A stretch of DNA of 64,000 nt, from assembly GCF_963583255.1 (NCBI RefSeq), contig NC_084807.1:27974381-28038380 (forward strand), written 5' to 3'. This document shows, in pieces, positions 1 through 10,782 of the stretch. A program made the translations under genes and the position numbers. The DNA comes from Pyrus communis (taxonomy: Eukaryota > Streptophyta > Magnoliopsida > Rosales > Rosaceae). The notes below the pieces were generated by a model. The model was not told where the DNA came from and did no database searches. It saw only the letters and a list, made by a program, of their open reading frames with translations. Each line of letters starts with the position of its first letter. Within the stretch, counting starts at the first letter, position 1.

Positions 1-136
1 AAGATCGTTTGGCTATGCTGACCCATCCCTTTAGCCAATTTAGCTCTTAACACAGGACCGTTCAAGTCAGTTTTTTTGTTATTATGATAGGTAAATTATT
101 CTAGATCCATCCCTTGAAAGAACCATACATGATCAC

Positions 137-720
137 TAGGGCCTGTTTGATATCCTATTTGAAAATTTTTATCATTTCTCAAAACATTTCTTGAAAACTA
201 TTTTCTTTAAGACTCAAAAACTTGATTGGTTTGCGATTTAAAAATTTTAAATCTTACAACTTAGACAAAGAGATCTAAAAAGAAGGGGTCGCAGGAGAGG
301 GAGAAAGAGAAAAGATAATGAAAGAAAGTAAAAGATGATTGAAGGAAAGAAAAAGAAGAGAGAGGATCGGATGAGATAGAGAGGAAGATGAGTGAGAGAA
401 AGAACCGACAGAATGAAGATAGCAGATTGGAGGAGAGACGAAAAAAGGTAAAAAAAAAAAAAAGAGGAGAGAGAAAGAAGAAAAGATAGATAGATTTGAA
501 GTGAGAGGGGAGGAGGGAGAAAAAAGAAGTGAGTGAGTTTAAGTTTAAAAACTCTAAAAACTCACTTTTTATATTTTTAGATAATAGACTATATTTTTAA
601 CTTAGTATTTGAGTTCAGTTTTTTAAAATAGTCATATCAAACAAGTTTTTAAGACCTAAAATTTGAAAATTGTTTTTAAGTTTAAAAAGTTGGTGAAGTA
701 GAGTATCAAATAGACCCTAA
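137..720. mobile_element. MITE-like element with Harbinger/Tourist-style termini
   Basis: The left end reads TAGGGCCTGTTTGATATC and the reverse complement of the right end reads TTAGGGTCTATTTGATACTC, an imperfect terminal inverted repeat of about 16 bases. The GGGCCTGTTTG style resembles PIF/Harbinger (Tourist) MITEs. The interior (about 270-540) is strikingly purine-rich on this strand, a long GA/AAGAG run, with no open frame that looks coding. I could not identify a clean target-site duplication, so the exact ends are uncertain. Confidence 0.5.
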
Positions 721-2280
721 TATTTCCTCCTGCGCCAAATCCATCTCCCTCTCTCCATTGACAACAGAGCATCGCATCACTCATCTCCTCAATCTTTAAA
801 CCTCCACAAAGCCATGAAGCTCTATAGTGTCATCCACAATCCAAAGTCAACCTGCTTGAGAATTTGTTTCGGCAAACCCAAAGTCAACCTGCTCCCCCCT
901 TCATATATAATGCTACGCATTCATTAGCTTCCTATATGTAATAGACTTTAAACTTGAAAAGGTTCAAATGCCCTTTCAACTTCCAACCAAACAAAAAAAG
1001 ACATGAAGAACTATCAATCACAGATTCTTATTCCCCCAACTAGATTTGGATCCTCCATACAAAGAAGAAGGTAAGGGCATGGTAGTGGACCAGTGGTGGT
1101 CCCAAATCACTTTTTTTTTTAATTAAAATTTTATTTTGTATACGTAAGTTAGGTCAATATGTTTATTTTGTGGCACTTAAATTTGAGTTATCATTTATAA
1201 ATAGATTATTTTAGAGTATGGTATCGTCATACTAAAATGCTAAAGTTTTGTTCCCTCCTAGTCCTAAGGAAGGAAGATTCTCTCCCTTCCTAATTTCCCT
1301 CTCCTTCCCTCCCCTTCTATTTGAACGGTTACGGTTTAGTCATGTCAAAATCTTATATTGATTTTTTTATAGAGACAATAAGACAAAAAACAATATGTGT
1401 GAGGAGGAGAGAGAAGGAGATGTAAATAGGTGAAGAGAGAATCCTTCCCCAGGACTATGTTCATTGTGAAAAACACGAGTTATTGATCTAAAATAACAAA
1501 AAATAATTGTGCTTTGGCTAATTCAACGTACCATTTTGTAGGACATCTTTTTCCTTCAACTAATTACTTGACATTGTTTATTAATAAGAATGTCAATTGA
1601 TACATCTTTTTGCGACCATAAGCGTTGCTTGTTTATTTAATTGTTTCATGTCTATTCAATTCATTGAAGAGGTACTTTTCATGTCTGTTCGATTAACGAA
1701 AATTAAAGTTAAATTGTGAGTTGACAGCAAGTCAATAAAAAGTACAATTCTCTCAAAAATAATACTTTTTATGAACTCGCAACCACTGAGTATGCGTTAT
1801 ACAGATATTAAACCCAGCACTCCATATACCCTCCAGTTGTAGGGCATGACAGGGCAGTGGTGCCGTGTGCTCGCATGGTGGTTTTCCAACGCTCACACAC
1901 GACGGTTTCGCACTTCGACATCCAATCAGTTTTCGACTGGGACATATGTAACAACTGTCCGTGCCTTCGTCAGTGTCCGGTTCCGTCTCTGACATTTTTC
2001 CAAAAGTCAATCAAAAGCTGCGGTTCAAATCCATCAAAACCACTCATTATTTTTCAATTTTTTTTGGGTTAATTAATTAGTACTAAATTCCAGTATAAAT
2101 AATTAAACAATTTACCAAGTCAGTGCGGCATCATTTCCTCTCACTAGCCACAATCTATGTCCATTTCTGTGTCTATGTCTCCCTTCCTCCAAGTCAGCGC
2201 CGTCCCTTCCACCTCTCTTTCGTTCTAGCTGCAACAAAAAGAACTCCACAAACACCGCAGCCGCCGCCACCGTTCTGAAA
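721..2280. other. Intergenic and 5' region of the WRKY gene
   Basis: AT-rich sequence with short pyrimidine-rich runs and no supported gene. Short open frames on both strands around 1750-2070 show no family resemblance and overlap each other. The last 190 bases before the WRKY start become C-rich and contain a TATA element, so they probably hold the core promoter and 5' UTR. Confidence 0.5.
2094..2100 (+). promoter_or_regulatory. Candidate TATA box for the WRKY gene
   Basis: TATAAAT lies 180 bases before the WRKY start codon, followed by a C/T-rich stretch typical of plant 5' UTRs. Position fits a core promoter with a UTR of about 150 bases; no transcript evidence is available here. Confidence 0.45.
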
Positions 2281-3781
2281 ATGGCAGATGATTGGGATCT
2301 TTACGCTGTGGTAAGGGGTTGCAAATCAACCACCCAAACCACCCGAAACATCACCATCACCGCCACCGGTATCGCACCCACAAACCCCATCCACACACCG
2401 CCGGATGAATTCGAAAACGATCCTTTTTGGGAGTTGTTGGACTCCGACGAGTTAACCGATCCGTTGTTCTCTTTTACCAATCTAGACGACCCAAAAGAAG
2501 CCAATGGTTTCCAAGAGCTGCAGCAGTCCTTTTTTCGCAACCCCACCACCACCACCAACAACGACCACAATCCCACCACTAACAACACCACCTTTGGACC
2601 TAATAATATTATTCCAAATTCCCCCACTATTTCTGACTTTGGAGGATCTAGTGGTAGTGGCCAACATCACCTCCAACATCAACAACAACAACAACAGCAA
2701 CATCATGCACAACTCCAACAACAACAGCTGCAGCAGCAGCAACATCTTTCGATGCCTACTCGTTTCACCCGGGGAATTCCGGCTCCTGGTTTTCGAGGAA
2801 TCTATGGCCAACAACAACAACAACAAATTATACAACCCGGGGATCAAAATCTTCAACCCGAGCAGCTCCAAACTCAGCAGGGATTTAGGAGGCCCAGGTT
2901 CATCAATCCCGCTTATCCTCATCCTCGGCTACCAACTCGCCCACAAAGAAGAAGGTATATATACTCAAAAATTCGCTCTTCATTAATTGAACGACAATTA
3001 GTCTATGCTCTTGTTTTTGCTTTTTTCGCATGGTGTGGATGTGGATTACATGAATTGACTCACAGGAAAACCCAGCAAAAGAAAAATGTTCATGAAGTGA
3101 AGGCGGAGGATCTCATCAGCGCGGATTTATGGGCGTGGCGGAAGTACGGCCAAAAACCTATCAAGGGTTCTCCACACCCAAGGTACGTAATTAGGTTAAT
3201 TTTTTCCACTTTCAATTTCTCTTTCCTTTTCTTTGCGATTTTCTCTCTGAATCATGGTTCTTTGCAGGAACTACTACCGATGCAGCAGCTCAAAAGGGTG
3301 CCCGGCGAGGAGGCAAGTGGAGCAGAGCACGACAGAACCCAACATCTTCATAGTTACATACACCGGGGACCACACTCACGCTCGCCCGACTCATCGAAAC
3401 TCGCTTGCCGGGAGCTCCAGGAACAAGCTGTCAGCTGCATCTGCGAGTCAAAATCAGCCAATCAACAACGACTCCGGTTCGACAGCTGTTCCCAACCCCT
3501 CGTCTCCCACCACCGGACTACCCATGACAGTCCAAGCTGAGGCTGTGCCTGTAGCCAATAAGGTCAATTCTGACAATTCAATTGACAAAGAAAATGAGGA
3601 ATTTGATGAGGAGGAGGAGACGGATCATGAGAATGAGGACGAGAACGAGGTCGAGGACGATGACGTTGTGATCCCGGACATGGACATGTCGGATGAGATA
3701 TTCTTGGGGCTGAAGGAACTGGGTGGTACTAGTTCTAATGGCACTGGGAGTGGAAGTTTCTCTGGTTTGTGCTTCCGGTGA
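2281..3781 (+). CDS. WRKY27: WRKY transcription factor, group IIe, WRKY27/22-like
   Basis: Three exons, 2281-2954, 3066-3182 and 3268-3781, joined at GT..AG borders, give 434 residues. WRKY factors bind W-box DNA (TTGAC) in the nucleus; WRKY22/27/29 types act in immune and stress signalling. The protein starts MADDWDLYAVVRGC, a group IIe signature. Residues about 130-200 are Q/H/N-rich low complexity. The WRKYGQK core is at about 249-255 (preceded by DLWA), with zinc ligands C269, C275, H299 and H301 (C-X5-C-X23-H-X1-H), followed by PTHRNSLAGS. The intron inside the WRKY domain falls at the usual arginine before NYYRC. NYYRC and a long acidic C-terminus ending near DEIFLGLKEL fit WRKY27 better than WRKY22. 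One oddity is SPHPR where relatives have SPYPR. Being next to NDUFA5 supports the WRKY27 identity, as the Arabidopsis gene order is the same. Confidence 0.94.
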
Positions 3782-4990
3782 TTATTTTTTCGGATAATAG
3801 GGCATTGAGTTTGGAGTCTTCTTGGGCTGCTGCTAATTGCTCCTCCGCTGGCGGTGGTTCCTAGTAGCCAACAAGTAGGGAAGATGCGTAAGTTTTTTAT
3901 TTAACCTTTTGTTACCGTGTTACGGTGTTAGTTCTATGAAAGGAGAGATTTTTCTAGTGTGATCGGTACACGGGATGGTACACCATATGTCAATATACGA
4001 ATGATGTAATATGTGTGTTAAAAAGTTAATAACTTAAAAAATAAAATTTCCCATCACTTTTATAAAAATAAGTAGTGTACCACTCATGTTCCGGTCACAA
4101 TGACAAATTTCTGCAACGAGAGATAGAGATAGAGAGAGAGGTAGGGTTCTTATATTATTAGATTGTATAGAAGAGACAGAAAAGAATCTTTTCCTTCTTC
4201 CTCGTAGAGTTCAGCTGTATTTCTCTCTTCTTTTAAATTGAATACGAATGGTCTCCTTTTTTAGCTAATAGTTCCGGTGTTTAACATTTAATGAGAAAAA
4301 TATCTTATTTATAAGGATCAACAAATTTACCAACTTTAATTTCATCATATTACAGAAAACTAATTCGCGTGGAGAAATATGATAGTAATATGGCTATCAG
4401 ATATGATGCTTATAATTGATTTATCAACTTTAAAAGCTTAGATATGCGTTTCTTTTTAATAATAAAAACTATTTATAACTCATTAACCAGCTTTCATCAT
4501 ATTCACGTAAGTTAATCAGAGTAGGAAAATATGATTGTGCAAATCTTAATAAGGTAATTCACATCAATAACTGTCAAAAGTTCAACTATAAATTCACATC
4601 AATAATTGATATCAAATTTGCTATTTATGAGAGTTGAACTTAAGATATTTTTCACTTACAAATGAAAAAAAAAAAAAAATTGTTTACTAAATCATTTGAA
4701 ATTAAGGTTATTTTGTAATTATATGCAATCCACTTTTTCTCTCCTTTTTAAGTTTATGGTATTTATGACAATATCCAATAAAAAAAGCATTCTATAAACT
4801 GAGTTTCAATACTTTCTTAAGAAAATGTGAAAAATTCGAGTAGATTATGTATCAATGTTGCTTTTAATTAGACCACATTAAAACTTAGATACAAAGATGC
4901 ATAGCAGTCACCTATACTAATGAAGTTGTCAGTAATGTCTAATTTCTGAGGTAATAATTTTATTTGAGAAATGTTCATTCTTTTAGAAGT
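3782..4990. other. 3' UTR and AT-rich intergenic DNA
   Basis: The first few hundred bases after the WRKY stop are probably its 3' UTR. They include a short (GA)n-like run near 4120-4140. The rest is AT-rich with no open frame or repeat structure I recognise. Confidence 0.4.
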
Positions 4991-4999
4991 TTTTTTATA

Positions 5000-5153
5000 A
5001 GAAATTTTAACGAAAAACTTCCGGTACTGTTCATTTTAACGAAAAATCACATTTTTACACTAAAAAGTCAATCTTGGTACTATTCACTTTACCATTTATT
5101 TTGTTCTTATCGTTAAAACTCAAAATTTTCGAATCATTTTCATTAATTTTCAT
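5000..5153 (+). mobile_element. Family A Mutator-type MITE, copy 1
   Basis: A 154-base element with the same sequence as copies at 22170-22323 and 22752-22905, and inverted at 13656-13806. It begins AGAAATTTTAACGAAAA and ends ATTAATTTTCAT. The shared core includes GGTACTGTTCA, TTTTTACACTAAAAAGTCAA and TTATCGTTAAAACTCAAA. The flanks TTTTTTATA (4991-4999) and TCTTTTATA (5154-5162) agree at 8 of 9 bases, the 9-bp target duplication typical of Mutator-like elements. It is non-coding and non-autonomous. Confidence 0.8.
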
Positions 5154-5162
5154 TCTTTTATA

Positions 5163-6190
5163 TCCTTTTATAAATCATGGGATATTAAATACTTGTCAGC
5201 CCCATGGTTTAATTTGTCATACCGTGAACCGCTCCGGTTCAGTCTCCTTTGTCACGAGACAAACACTAGATCCTCTATTTGTCTGATCATACAATGAAGA
5301 CAAAATTCGGATTAATTAAATAATCTCTTTGGGTAATAAGGATTGGAGTTAGTCAAATATATTTACTTAGGGTTTTGTCGTTAATTTTAATTTAGACAAT
5401 ATTATTGATTATTTTATGTGAAAGGAATATTCAGATCATCATGCGTTTCAAATTTGAAACCTTCAACTTTTTAAAATTATTATAATAATTCTGAACTTTC
5501 ATGTTGTCTTTAATAATAATAATATTTTTGAAAAAAATATTAATAGCCAGGTTGAAGAAAATACCAGGAAAGTAAGTTGTTGGGTTATTATATTCCAGAA
5601 ATATGAGGAAGTCCATGTCTAAAACAAGACTTATAAACCAACAAAAATAAGATAAAGAGTCCTTATTTGTTAATGTTATGTATCTCTTACTAAATAGAAG
5701 ATCTAGGTTATAGTTTTATATTAAAAGAACAAAAAAAAATCTCAGTTACTTCATACTTATAAAACTAATAATTTGCAAGTGATTAGGCCATCTTTCACTG
5801 CGTTTCAAGATTAAACTTTTACTTTAATTGTAGATTAATATAAAATATCATTTGTGTTAAAATAAAACTAATAATTCAGTCATACTTTTCTTAGTATTGT
5901 AAAATATTTTAATTTTTGAACCTGCTCGCTCTATTAGACTATTGCTCGTAATTTCAATTTTATTATTTCGTAAATAATAGTTTTGTGTTAAAATGTTATC
6001 TAAGAATTAGGAGTAGGATCGAAAAAGAAAAAGAAAGAGAAAGAAGTAGATCTGATTTGCCCATAGTTCTTACTTGTATTTTCTTGTTTTTTATCCTTTG
6101 CATAAGGAGGACTAGCTAGTAGTTTTTGTCACGACAGTTCATCATTTTCGAAATTGAAAAAATTCACTTAGGCATTTTAATCTCTCCAGA
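5163..6190. other. AT-rich intergenic DNA
   Basis: No gene supported. There are long A/T runs and a short purine stretch near 6020-6050. The only open frames are short and AT-derived. Confidence 0.4.
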
Positions 6191-6195
6191 ACCAC

Positions 6196-7909
6196 TGTCA
6201 CATCCCGGCCCGGGCGGGACTACATCCCGGGCCGGGATGTGACATTTGGTATCAGAGCCTAACCCTGGTCGTGGTGTGCCGACGAGGACGTCGGGCCCCT
6301 AAAGGGGGTGGATTGTAACATCACACATCGCCCAGGGGAGTGATCCTTAAGTGTATATTCCAATCCTTACCTAGCACGAGGCCTTTTGGGAGCTCACTGG
6401 CTTCGGGTTCCTTAGGAACTCCGAAGTTAAGCGAGAAGGGGGCTAGAGCATTCCCAGGATGGGTGACCCATCGGGAAGTTGCTCGTGAGTTCCCAAAAAC
6501 AAAACTGTGAGGGAATGGTAAGCCCAAAGCGGACAATATCGTGCTACGGTGGTGGAGCGGGCCCGGGAAGTGGTTCCGCCCCGGGCCGGGATGTGACAAT
6601 TTGGTATCAGAGCCTAACCCTGGTCGTGGTGTGCCGACGAGGACGTCGGGCCCCTAAAGGGGGTGGATTGTGACATCCCACATCGCACAAGGGAGTGATC
6701 CTTATATGTATATTCTCATCCCTACCTAGCACGAGGCCTTTTGGGAGCTCACTGGCTTCGGGTTCCGTAGGAACTCTGAAGTTAAGCGAGAAGGGGGCTA
6801 GAGCAATCCCATGATGGGTGACCCACTGGGAAGTTGCTCGTGAGTTCCCAAAAACAAAACCGTGAAGGAATGGTAAGCCCAAAGCGGACAATATCGTGCT
6901 ACGGTGGTGGAGCGGGCCCGGGAAGTGATCCGTCCCGGGCCGGGATGTGACAATTTGGTATCAGAGCCTAACCCTGGTTGCGTGTGTGCCGACGAGGACG
7001 TCGGGCCCCTAAGGGGGGTGGATTGTCGCCCAGGGGAGTGATCCTTAAATGTATATTCCCATCCCTACCTAGCACGAGGCCTTTTGGGAGCTCACTGGCT
7101 TCGGGTTCCATAGGAACTCCGAAGTTAAGCGAGAAGGGGGCTTGAGCAATCCCATAATGGGTGACCCACTGGGAAGTTGCTCGTGAGTTCCCAAAAACAA
7201 AACCGTGAGGGAATGGTAAGCCCAAAGCGGACAATATCGTGCTACGGTGGTGGAGCGGGCCCGGGAAGGGTCCCGCCCGGGTCGGGATGTGACAAGGATT
7301 GTGACATCCCACATCGCACAAGGGAGTGATCCTTATATGTATATTCCCATCCCTACCTAGCACGAGGCCTTTTGGGAGCTCACTGGCTTCAGGTTCCGTA
7401 GGAACTCTGAAGTTAAGCGAGAAGAGGGCTAGAGCAATCCCATGATGGGTGACCCACTGGGAAGTTGCTCGTGAGTTCCCAAAAACAAAATCGTGAGGGA
7501 ATGGTAAGCCCAAAACGGACAATATCGTGCTACGGTGCTGGAGCGGGCCCGGGAAGTGATCCGCCCCGGGCCGGGATGTGACAATTTGGTATCAGAGCCT
7601 AACCCTGGTCGCGTGTGTGCCGACGAGGACGTCGGGCCCCTAAGGGGGGTGGATTGTGACATCCCACATCGCCCAGGGGAGTGATCCTTAAATGTATATT
7701 CCCATCCCTACCTAGCACGAGGCCTTTTGGGAGCTCACTGGCTTCGGGTTCCATAGGAACTCCGAAGTTAAGCGAGAAGGGGGCTTGAGCAATCCCATGA
7801 TGGGTGACCCACTGGGAAGTTGCTCGTGAGTTCCCAAAAGGCCTCGTGCTAGGTAGGGATGGGAATATACATTTAAGGATCACTCCCCTGGGCGATGTGG
7901 GATGTCACA
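6196..7909 (+). mobile_element. Rearranged tandem Cassandra TRIM array with inverted ends
   Basis: Cassandra is a short non-autonomous LTR element whose LTR carries a 5S-rRNA-derived pol III promoter. Here plus-strand LTRs lie at 6314-6598, 6669-6952, 7024-7294 (its start lacks about 12 bases), 7300-7583 and 7655-about 7839 (truncated). They are separated by internal domains of about 70 bases, each starting with the primer-binding site TGGTATCAGAGC and ending in a G-rich tract. Between the third and fourth LTR the internal domain is reduced to AGGAT. The outer ends are in the opposite orientation. 6196-6220 is an inverted LTR 3' end joined to a plus 3' end as a GC-rich palindrome (6196-6244). 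7833-7909 is the inverted first 77 bases of an LTR. ACCAC flanks the whole complex (6191-6195 and 7910-7914). Confidence 0.92.
6415..6494 (+). promoter_or_regulatory. 5S-rRNA-like pol III promoter inside a Cassandra LTR
   Basis: GAACTCCGAAGTTAAGCG and GGATGGGTGACC, with TGGGAAG-like and GCTCGTG sequence behind them, match the internal control region of plant 5S rRNA (A box about 6425-6433, C box about 6457-6468). The same block recurs in every LTR of this array, at 31.6 and 31.95 kb, and inverted at 52.9 kb. Only the internal half of 5S is present and it is embedded in an LTR, so this is a promoter-bearing LTR segment, not a 5S gene. Confidence 0.88.
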
Positions 7910-7914
7910 ACCAC

Positions 7915-8425
7915 CACCGTGTGGCCATACCAAAAAATCACTTTAACGTTGTTATGTTTGACCATACAATCACTCATGTTTTTAGCAAATAATGTTGAAA
8001 TGCATGTAACAAATTTCAAATAAAATTTAGTAGAAAAAAAGGTAAATATGAATTAAAATAGACACGCAACCTTAAATTGCAAAAACAACTTAATTATAAA
8101 TATGTCAAACTACACAATAACGAGAGATTTTTTAGTGCGCGCGAAGCACATGACAAAATATCACATGTCATTAAACAATTAGAGAGACACTTGAAAAAAA
8201 AAATTCTCCAATTGTATAATATCATGTGGTGTTCCGCCTCATGTTCTGGACATACTGAAAAATCTCTCCACAATAACAATATAAACAAAATAAAACGAGT
8301 TTGTGCTCCATTGAGTTTTCTCCAATCTACATCAAAAGTGGACATCTAAGTTACACAACTAAATAAGAGCCGTTAGATCTCATTAGATCAAATAATTCCC
8401 TAACTCTTGTTATGATGTGTAACTT
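7915..8425. other. Intergenic DNA between Cassandra array and SINE
   Basis: AT-rich sequence without a supportable gene. Two overlapping frames on opposite strands near 8080-8350 are mutually exclusive and resemble no family I know. Confidence 0.35.
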
Positions 8426-8442
8426 AAATGACAGTTTTGATG

Positions 8443-8650
8443 AACCACAATAAATGACTCAGTAGTAAGGGGGCAGGCTGTGACTCCACGATAAACAAAA
8501 AATGTGGGAGGTCCCGGGTTCGATGATCCTAGCTAGTGAGTCTGCTTAATTGTGGCTACGAGCATGGTGAAATTCCTCATAGCCTCTTCAGACCCAAAAT
8601 GAGTAGATAATCAAGACTTACCACTAGTTGTCAATTTTTTTTTAAAAAGG
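8443..8650 (+). mobile_element. tRNA-derived SINE with 17-base target duplication
   Basis: The body contains a tRNA-like B box (CCCGGGTTCGATGATCC near 8514-8530) and ends in a T/A-rich tail. It is bounded by direct repeats AAATGACAGTTTTGATG (8426-8442) and AAATGACATTTTTGATG (8651-8667), matching at 16 of 17 bases, the signature of LINE-dependent retroposition. There is no coding capacity. It lies about 250 bases upstream of the NDUFA5 start codon. Confidence 0.75.
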
Positions 8651-8852
8651 AAATGACATTTTTGATGTGGATTAGAGAAAGCTTCTTGGGTGCGTTATCA
8701 GGCTTACGTTTGGTGTTTGGGCTTTAGGCTTGCAGGCCTTGATTGCTTTTACATGATTGGGCTTGTGACGAAGTGGCAACAGAAATTACTTGAAAACAGA
8801 ATTCTGAAAAGGAGAAGAAGAACCGATCCGACTCGCTCAGAGCTTTCACCTC

Positions 8853-8856
<4 letters not shown>

Positions 8857-8886
<30 letters not shown>
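8857..8886 (+). repeat. (AG)n microsatellite in the NDUFA5 5' UTR
   Basis: Fifteen AG units end 15 bases before the NDUFA5 ATG. CT/GA tracts are common in plant 5' UTRs and this one is likely length-polymorphic. Confidence 0.9.
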
Positions 8887-8888
<2 letters not shown>

Positions 8889-8901
8889 TGTGTTCGAAAA
8901 C

Positions 8902-10344
8902 ATGTTCCTACGAGCGATCGGACGGCCGTTGTTGGCCAGGGTGAAGCAGACGACGGGGATCGTCGGGCTGGACGTGGTCCCCAATGCGAGGGAGGTCTTA
9001 ATCGAGCTCTACTCCAAAACCCTAAAGGAGATCCAGGCCGTCCCCGAGGACGAAGGCTACCGCAAGGCCGTCGAGAGCTTCACGCGCCACCGCCTCAATG
9101 TCTGCCGCGAAGAGGAGGACTGGGAGGCGATCGAGAAGAAGCTCGGCTGCGGCCAGGTCGAGGAGCTCATCGAGGAAGCGCGCGACGAGCTCACCCTCAT
9201 CGGCAAGATGATCGGTCCGTACAATTTATTGCTTTTATTATTTGATAAACCAGTTTTTTATTTATTTAGCTTTATATTTTTGAAAATAAATGTAATTGAA
9301 AATGTTTATTTGTGTTTTGCGATTGACATTTCGGTCATATAGCATTGGAATTGAGCTGAAAGAGCTCAAAATAATCAGTGCCTGCTCGGAAATGCTGTTT
9401 GTCATTTTGAATTTTTGTGCTTTTTTTGGTTGATGAGAAATCGAAAACTTAAATCGAATTGGAATTGGAAATTTTGGTGATTAGGTCTGGCCTGTGTAGT
9501 TCGTGATGGTAACTTCAGTTTGTGCATTCCTGTCATGGAAATTAGGTAGGAAAAGTAAAGATTGTAAATTGTTATCAACCGTATTTATGTTCACCAAGTC
9601 ATGAAACGAAAGGCGGGTACTTGATTTTATCAGTTCCGAAGAAGATATAATATCCGGAGAATGCCGTGTTGTTAATGCATATCATATGAGGTGGTCGAAG
9701 CATAGTAAGTTGGGAGAGAGTGATATTTACATTCAGCCGAAGAAACTGCATTTTCACTTAGCTGACTGTGCACAAGTTTTGCGTGAACTCAAGTAGAACA
9801 CATGATAAGAAAATGCCGTTTTCTTTGCTTTGATGCATTTCAAACCCTCGGTCAATACCAAAGTGGGAATCTTTGTTTGTGTGAACAATGATCACTAGAC
9901 GTCGTTGTCTCATGCGTGAATTAATTTGGCGTCTTTAGTTCTTTTGTCTCAGTGTTTTATTGTTCTGGATTTGGAACCTGTAGCTTTGTTGTCGTTATCT
10001 GAAGTAGTTGTGTCAACGAAACTGATATGGTAGATTATTTCCTTGAAATTTTTATCTCATCGCAAGCTTTTATTTCAATTGATATACGAGATATACAATG
10101 GATTGTTTGTAATAGTTTGCATTCTGTATTGAGTTGCATTGCAGAGTGGGATCCATGGGGTGTTCCTGATGATTACGAATGTGAGGTGATCGAGAATGAT
10201 GCTCCAGTTCCGAAGCATGTTCCTCTGCACAGACCTGGTCCTCTTCCTGAGGAGTTTTACAAAACGCTGGACGGCCTTACTACAAACCAACCAAAATTGG
10301 ATGACGCTAAAGTCGCCTCTATTGGGTCGGAAGCAAAGGAGTAA
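8902..10344 (+). CDS. NDUFA5: NADH dehydrogenase 1 alpha subcomplex subunit 5 (complex I)
   Basis: Two exons, 8902-9214 and 10145-10344, give 170 residues. This is an accessory subunit of mitochondrial complex I (B13/NDUFA5), located in the matrix arm that oxidises NADH. Recognisable stretches are MFLRAIGRPLLA, TGIVGLDVVPNAR, LYSKTLKEIQAVPEDEGYR and, after the intron, EWDPWGVPDDYECEVIE and HRPGPLPEEFYKTL. The start is the ATG at 8902: the frame stays open upstream to a GTG, but the protein family starts at MFLR. The intron splits a glutamate codon (ATC G|AG TGG). The protein is predicted to be soluble, with no membrane segment, as expected for this subunit. It is followed tail-to-tail by the PPR gene, a neighbour pair also known from Arabidopsis. 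Confidence 0.94.
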
Positions 10345-10782
10345 ACTATCGGTCGGCATATGCATCTAGGGATTCCAGATTTGAATTGAAGTCTTTTTTT
10401 CTTGTATTCTCCTGTTTATTGTTGGTGACAGTTTTCCTGTTTGCAGGGCTGTATAAATTTTAATCATGGGAGGGACGCTTTAATTTTTCAATAATCTACA
10501 CTCGAGTGTTGGTACCATTACGATCTTGTTTTCATAAATTCGGCCCTTGATTTCCGTTGAGAATGAGCAATGTAACACCGCCTTGATTTCCGTTGAGAAT
10601 GAGTAATGTAACACCGTGTTAGCAGTTCGAGTTTTGGCATCGGGGTTGTGCGTGGTTCCATTGTTGTGCTCGATTTCTGTTTTCGATTTTGGTCTCACAA
10701 TTGCATGGTTATGAACTAATGTAAACTCTTTGTTGTGGCTTTCTGAGTTCTTATCGTTTTACACGGAAAAGCAACCAGAAGG
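10345..10782. other. Shared 3' region of NDUFA5 and PPR genes
   Basis: The two genes converge here with 438 bases between their stop codons. The stretch holds a perfect-period tandem duplication of 36 bases (10545-10580 and 10581-10616) starting CCTTGATTTCCGTTGAGAAT, the two units differing at one base. Confidence 0.6.

Noticed and set aside
2301..2986. Frames overlapping WRKY exon 1 on both strands
   Set aside because: They are shadows produced by the Q/H/N-codon repeats; the WRKY frame has the family start, domain and splice sites.
6415..6494. Possible 5S rRNA gene
   Set aside because: Only the internal promoter half resembles 5S rRNA, and the block is part of an LTR that repeats with TG..CA borders; it is the Cassandra promoter.
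6602..6613. Possible tRNA sequence TGGTATCAGAGC
   Set aside because: It is the primer-binding site complementary to initiator-Met tRNA directly after the LTR, with no tRNA body.
6321..7883. Several open frames of 64-184 codons on both strands through the Cassandra array (also at 31.4-32.1 and 52.7-53.7 kb)
   Set aside because: They are translations of repeated LTR sequence, recur with every LTR copy and have no coding relatives; Cassandra is known to be non-coding.
8890..8901. Upstream GTG start for NDUFA5, and similar GTG or TTG starts for the UGT, PPR and second LEA-2 genes
   Set aside because: Nuclear plant genes start at ATG; in each case the first in-frame ATG fits the family's N-terminus.
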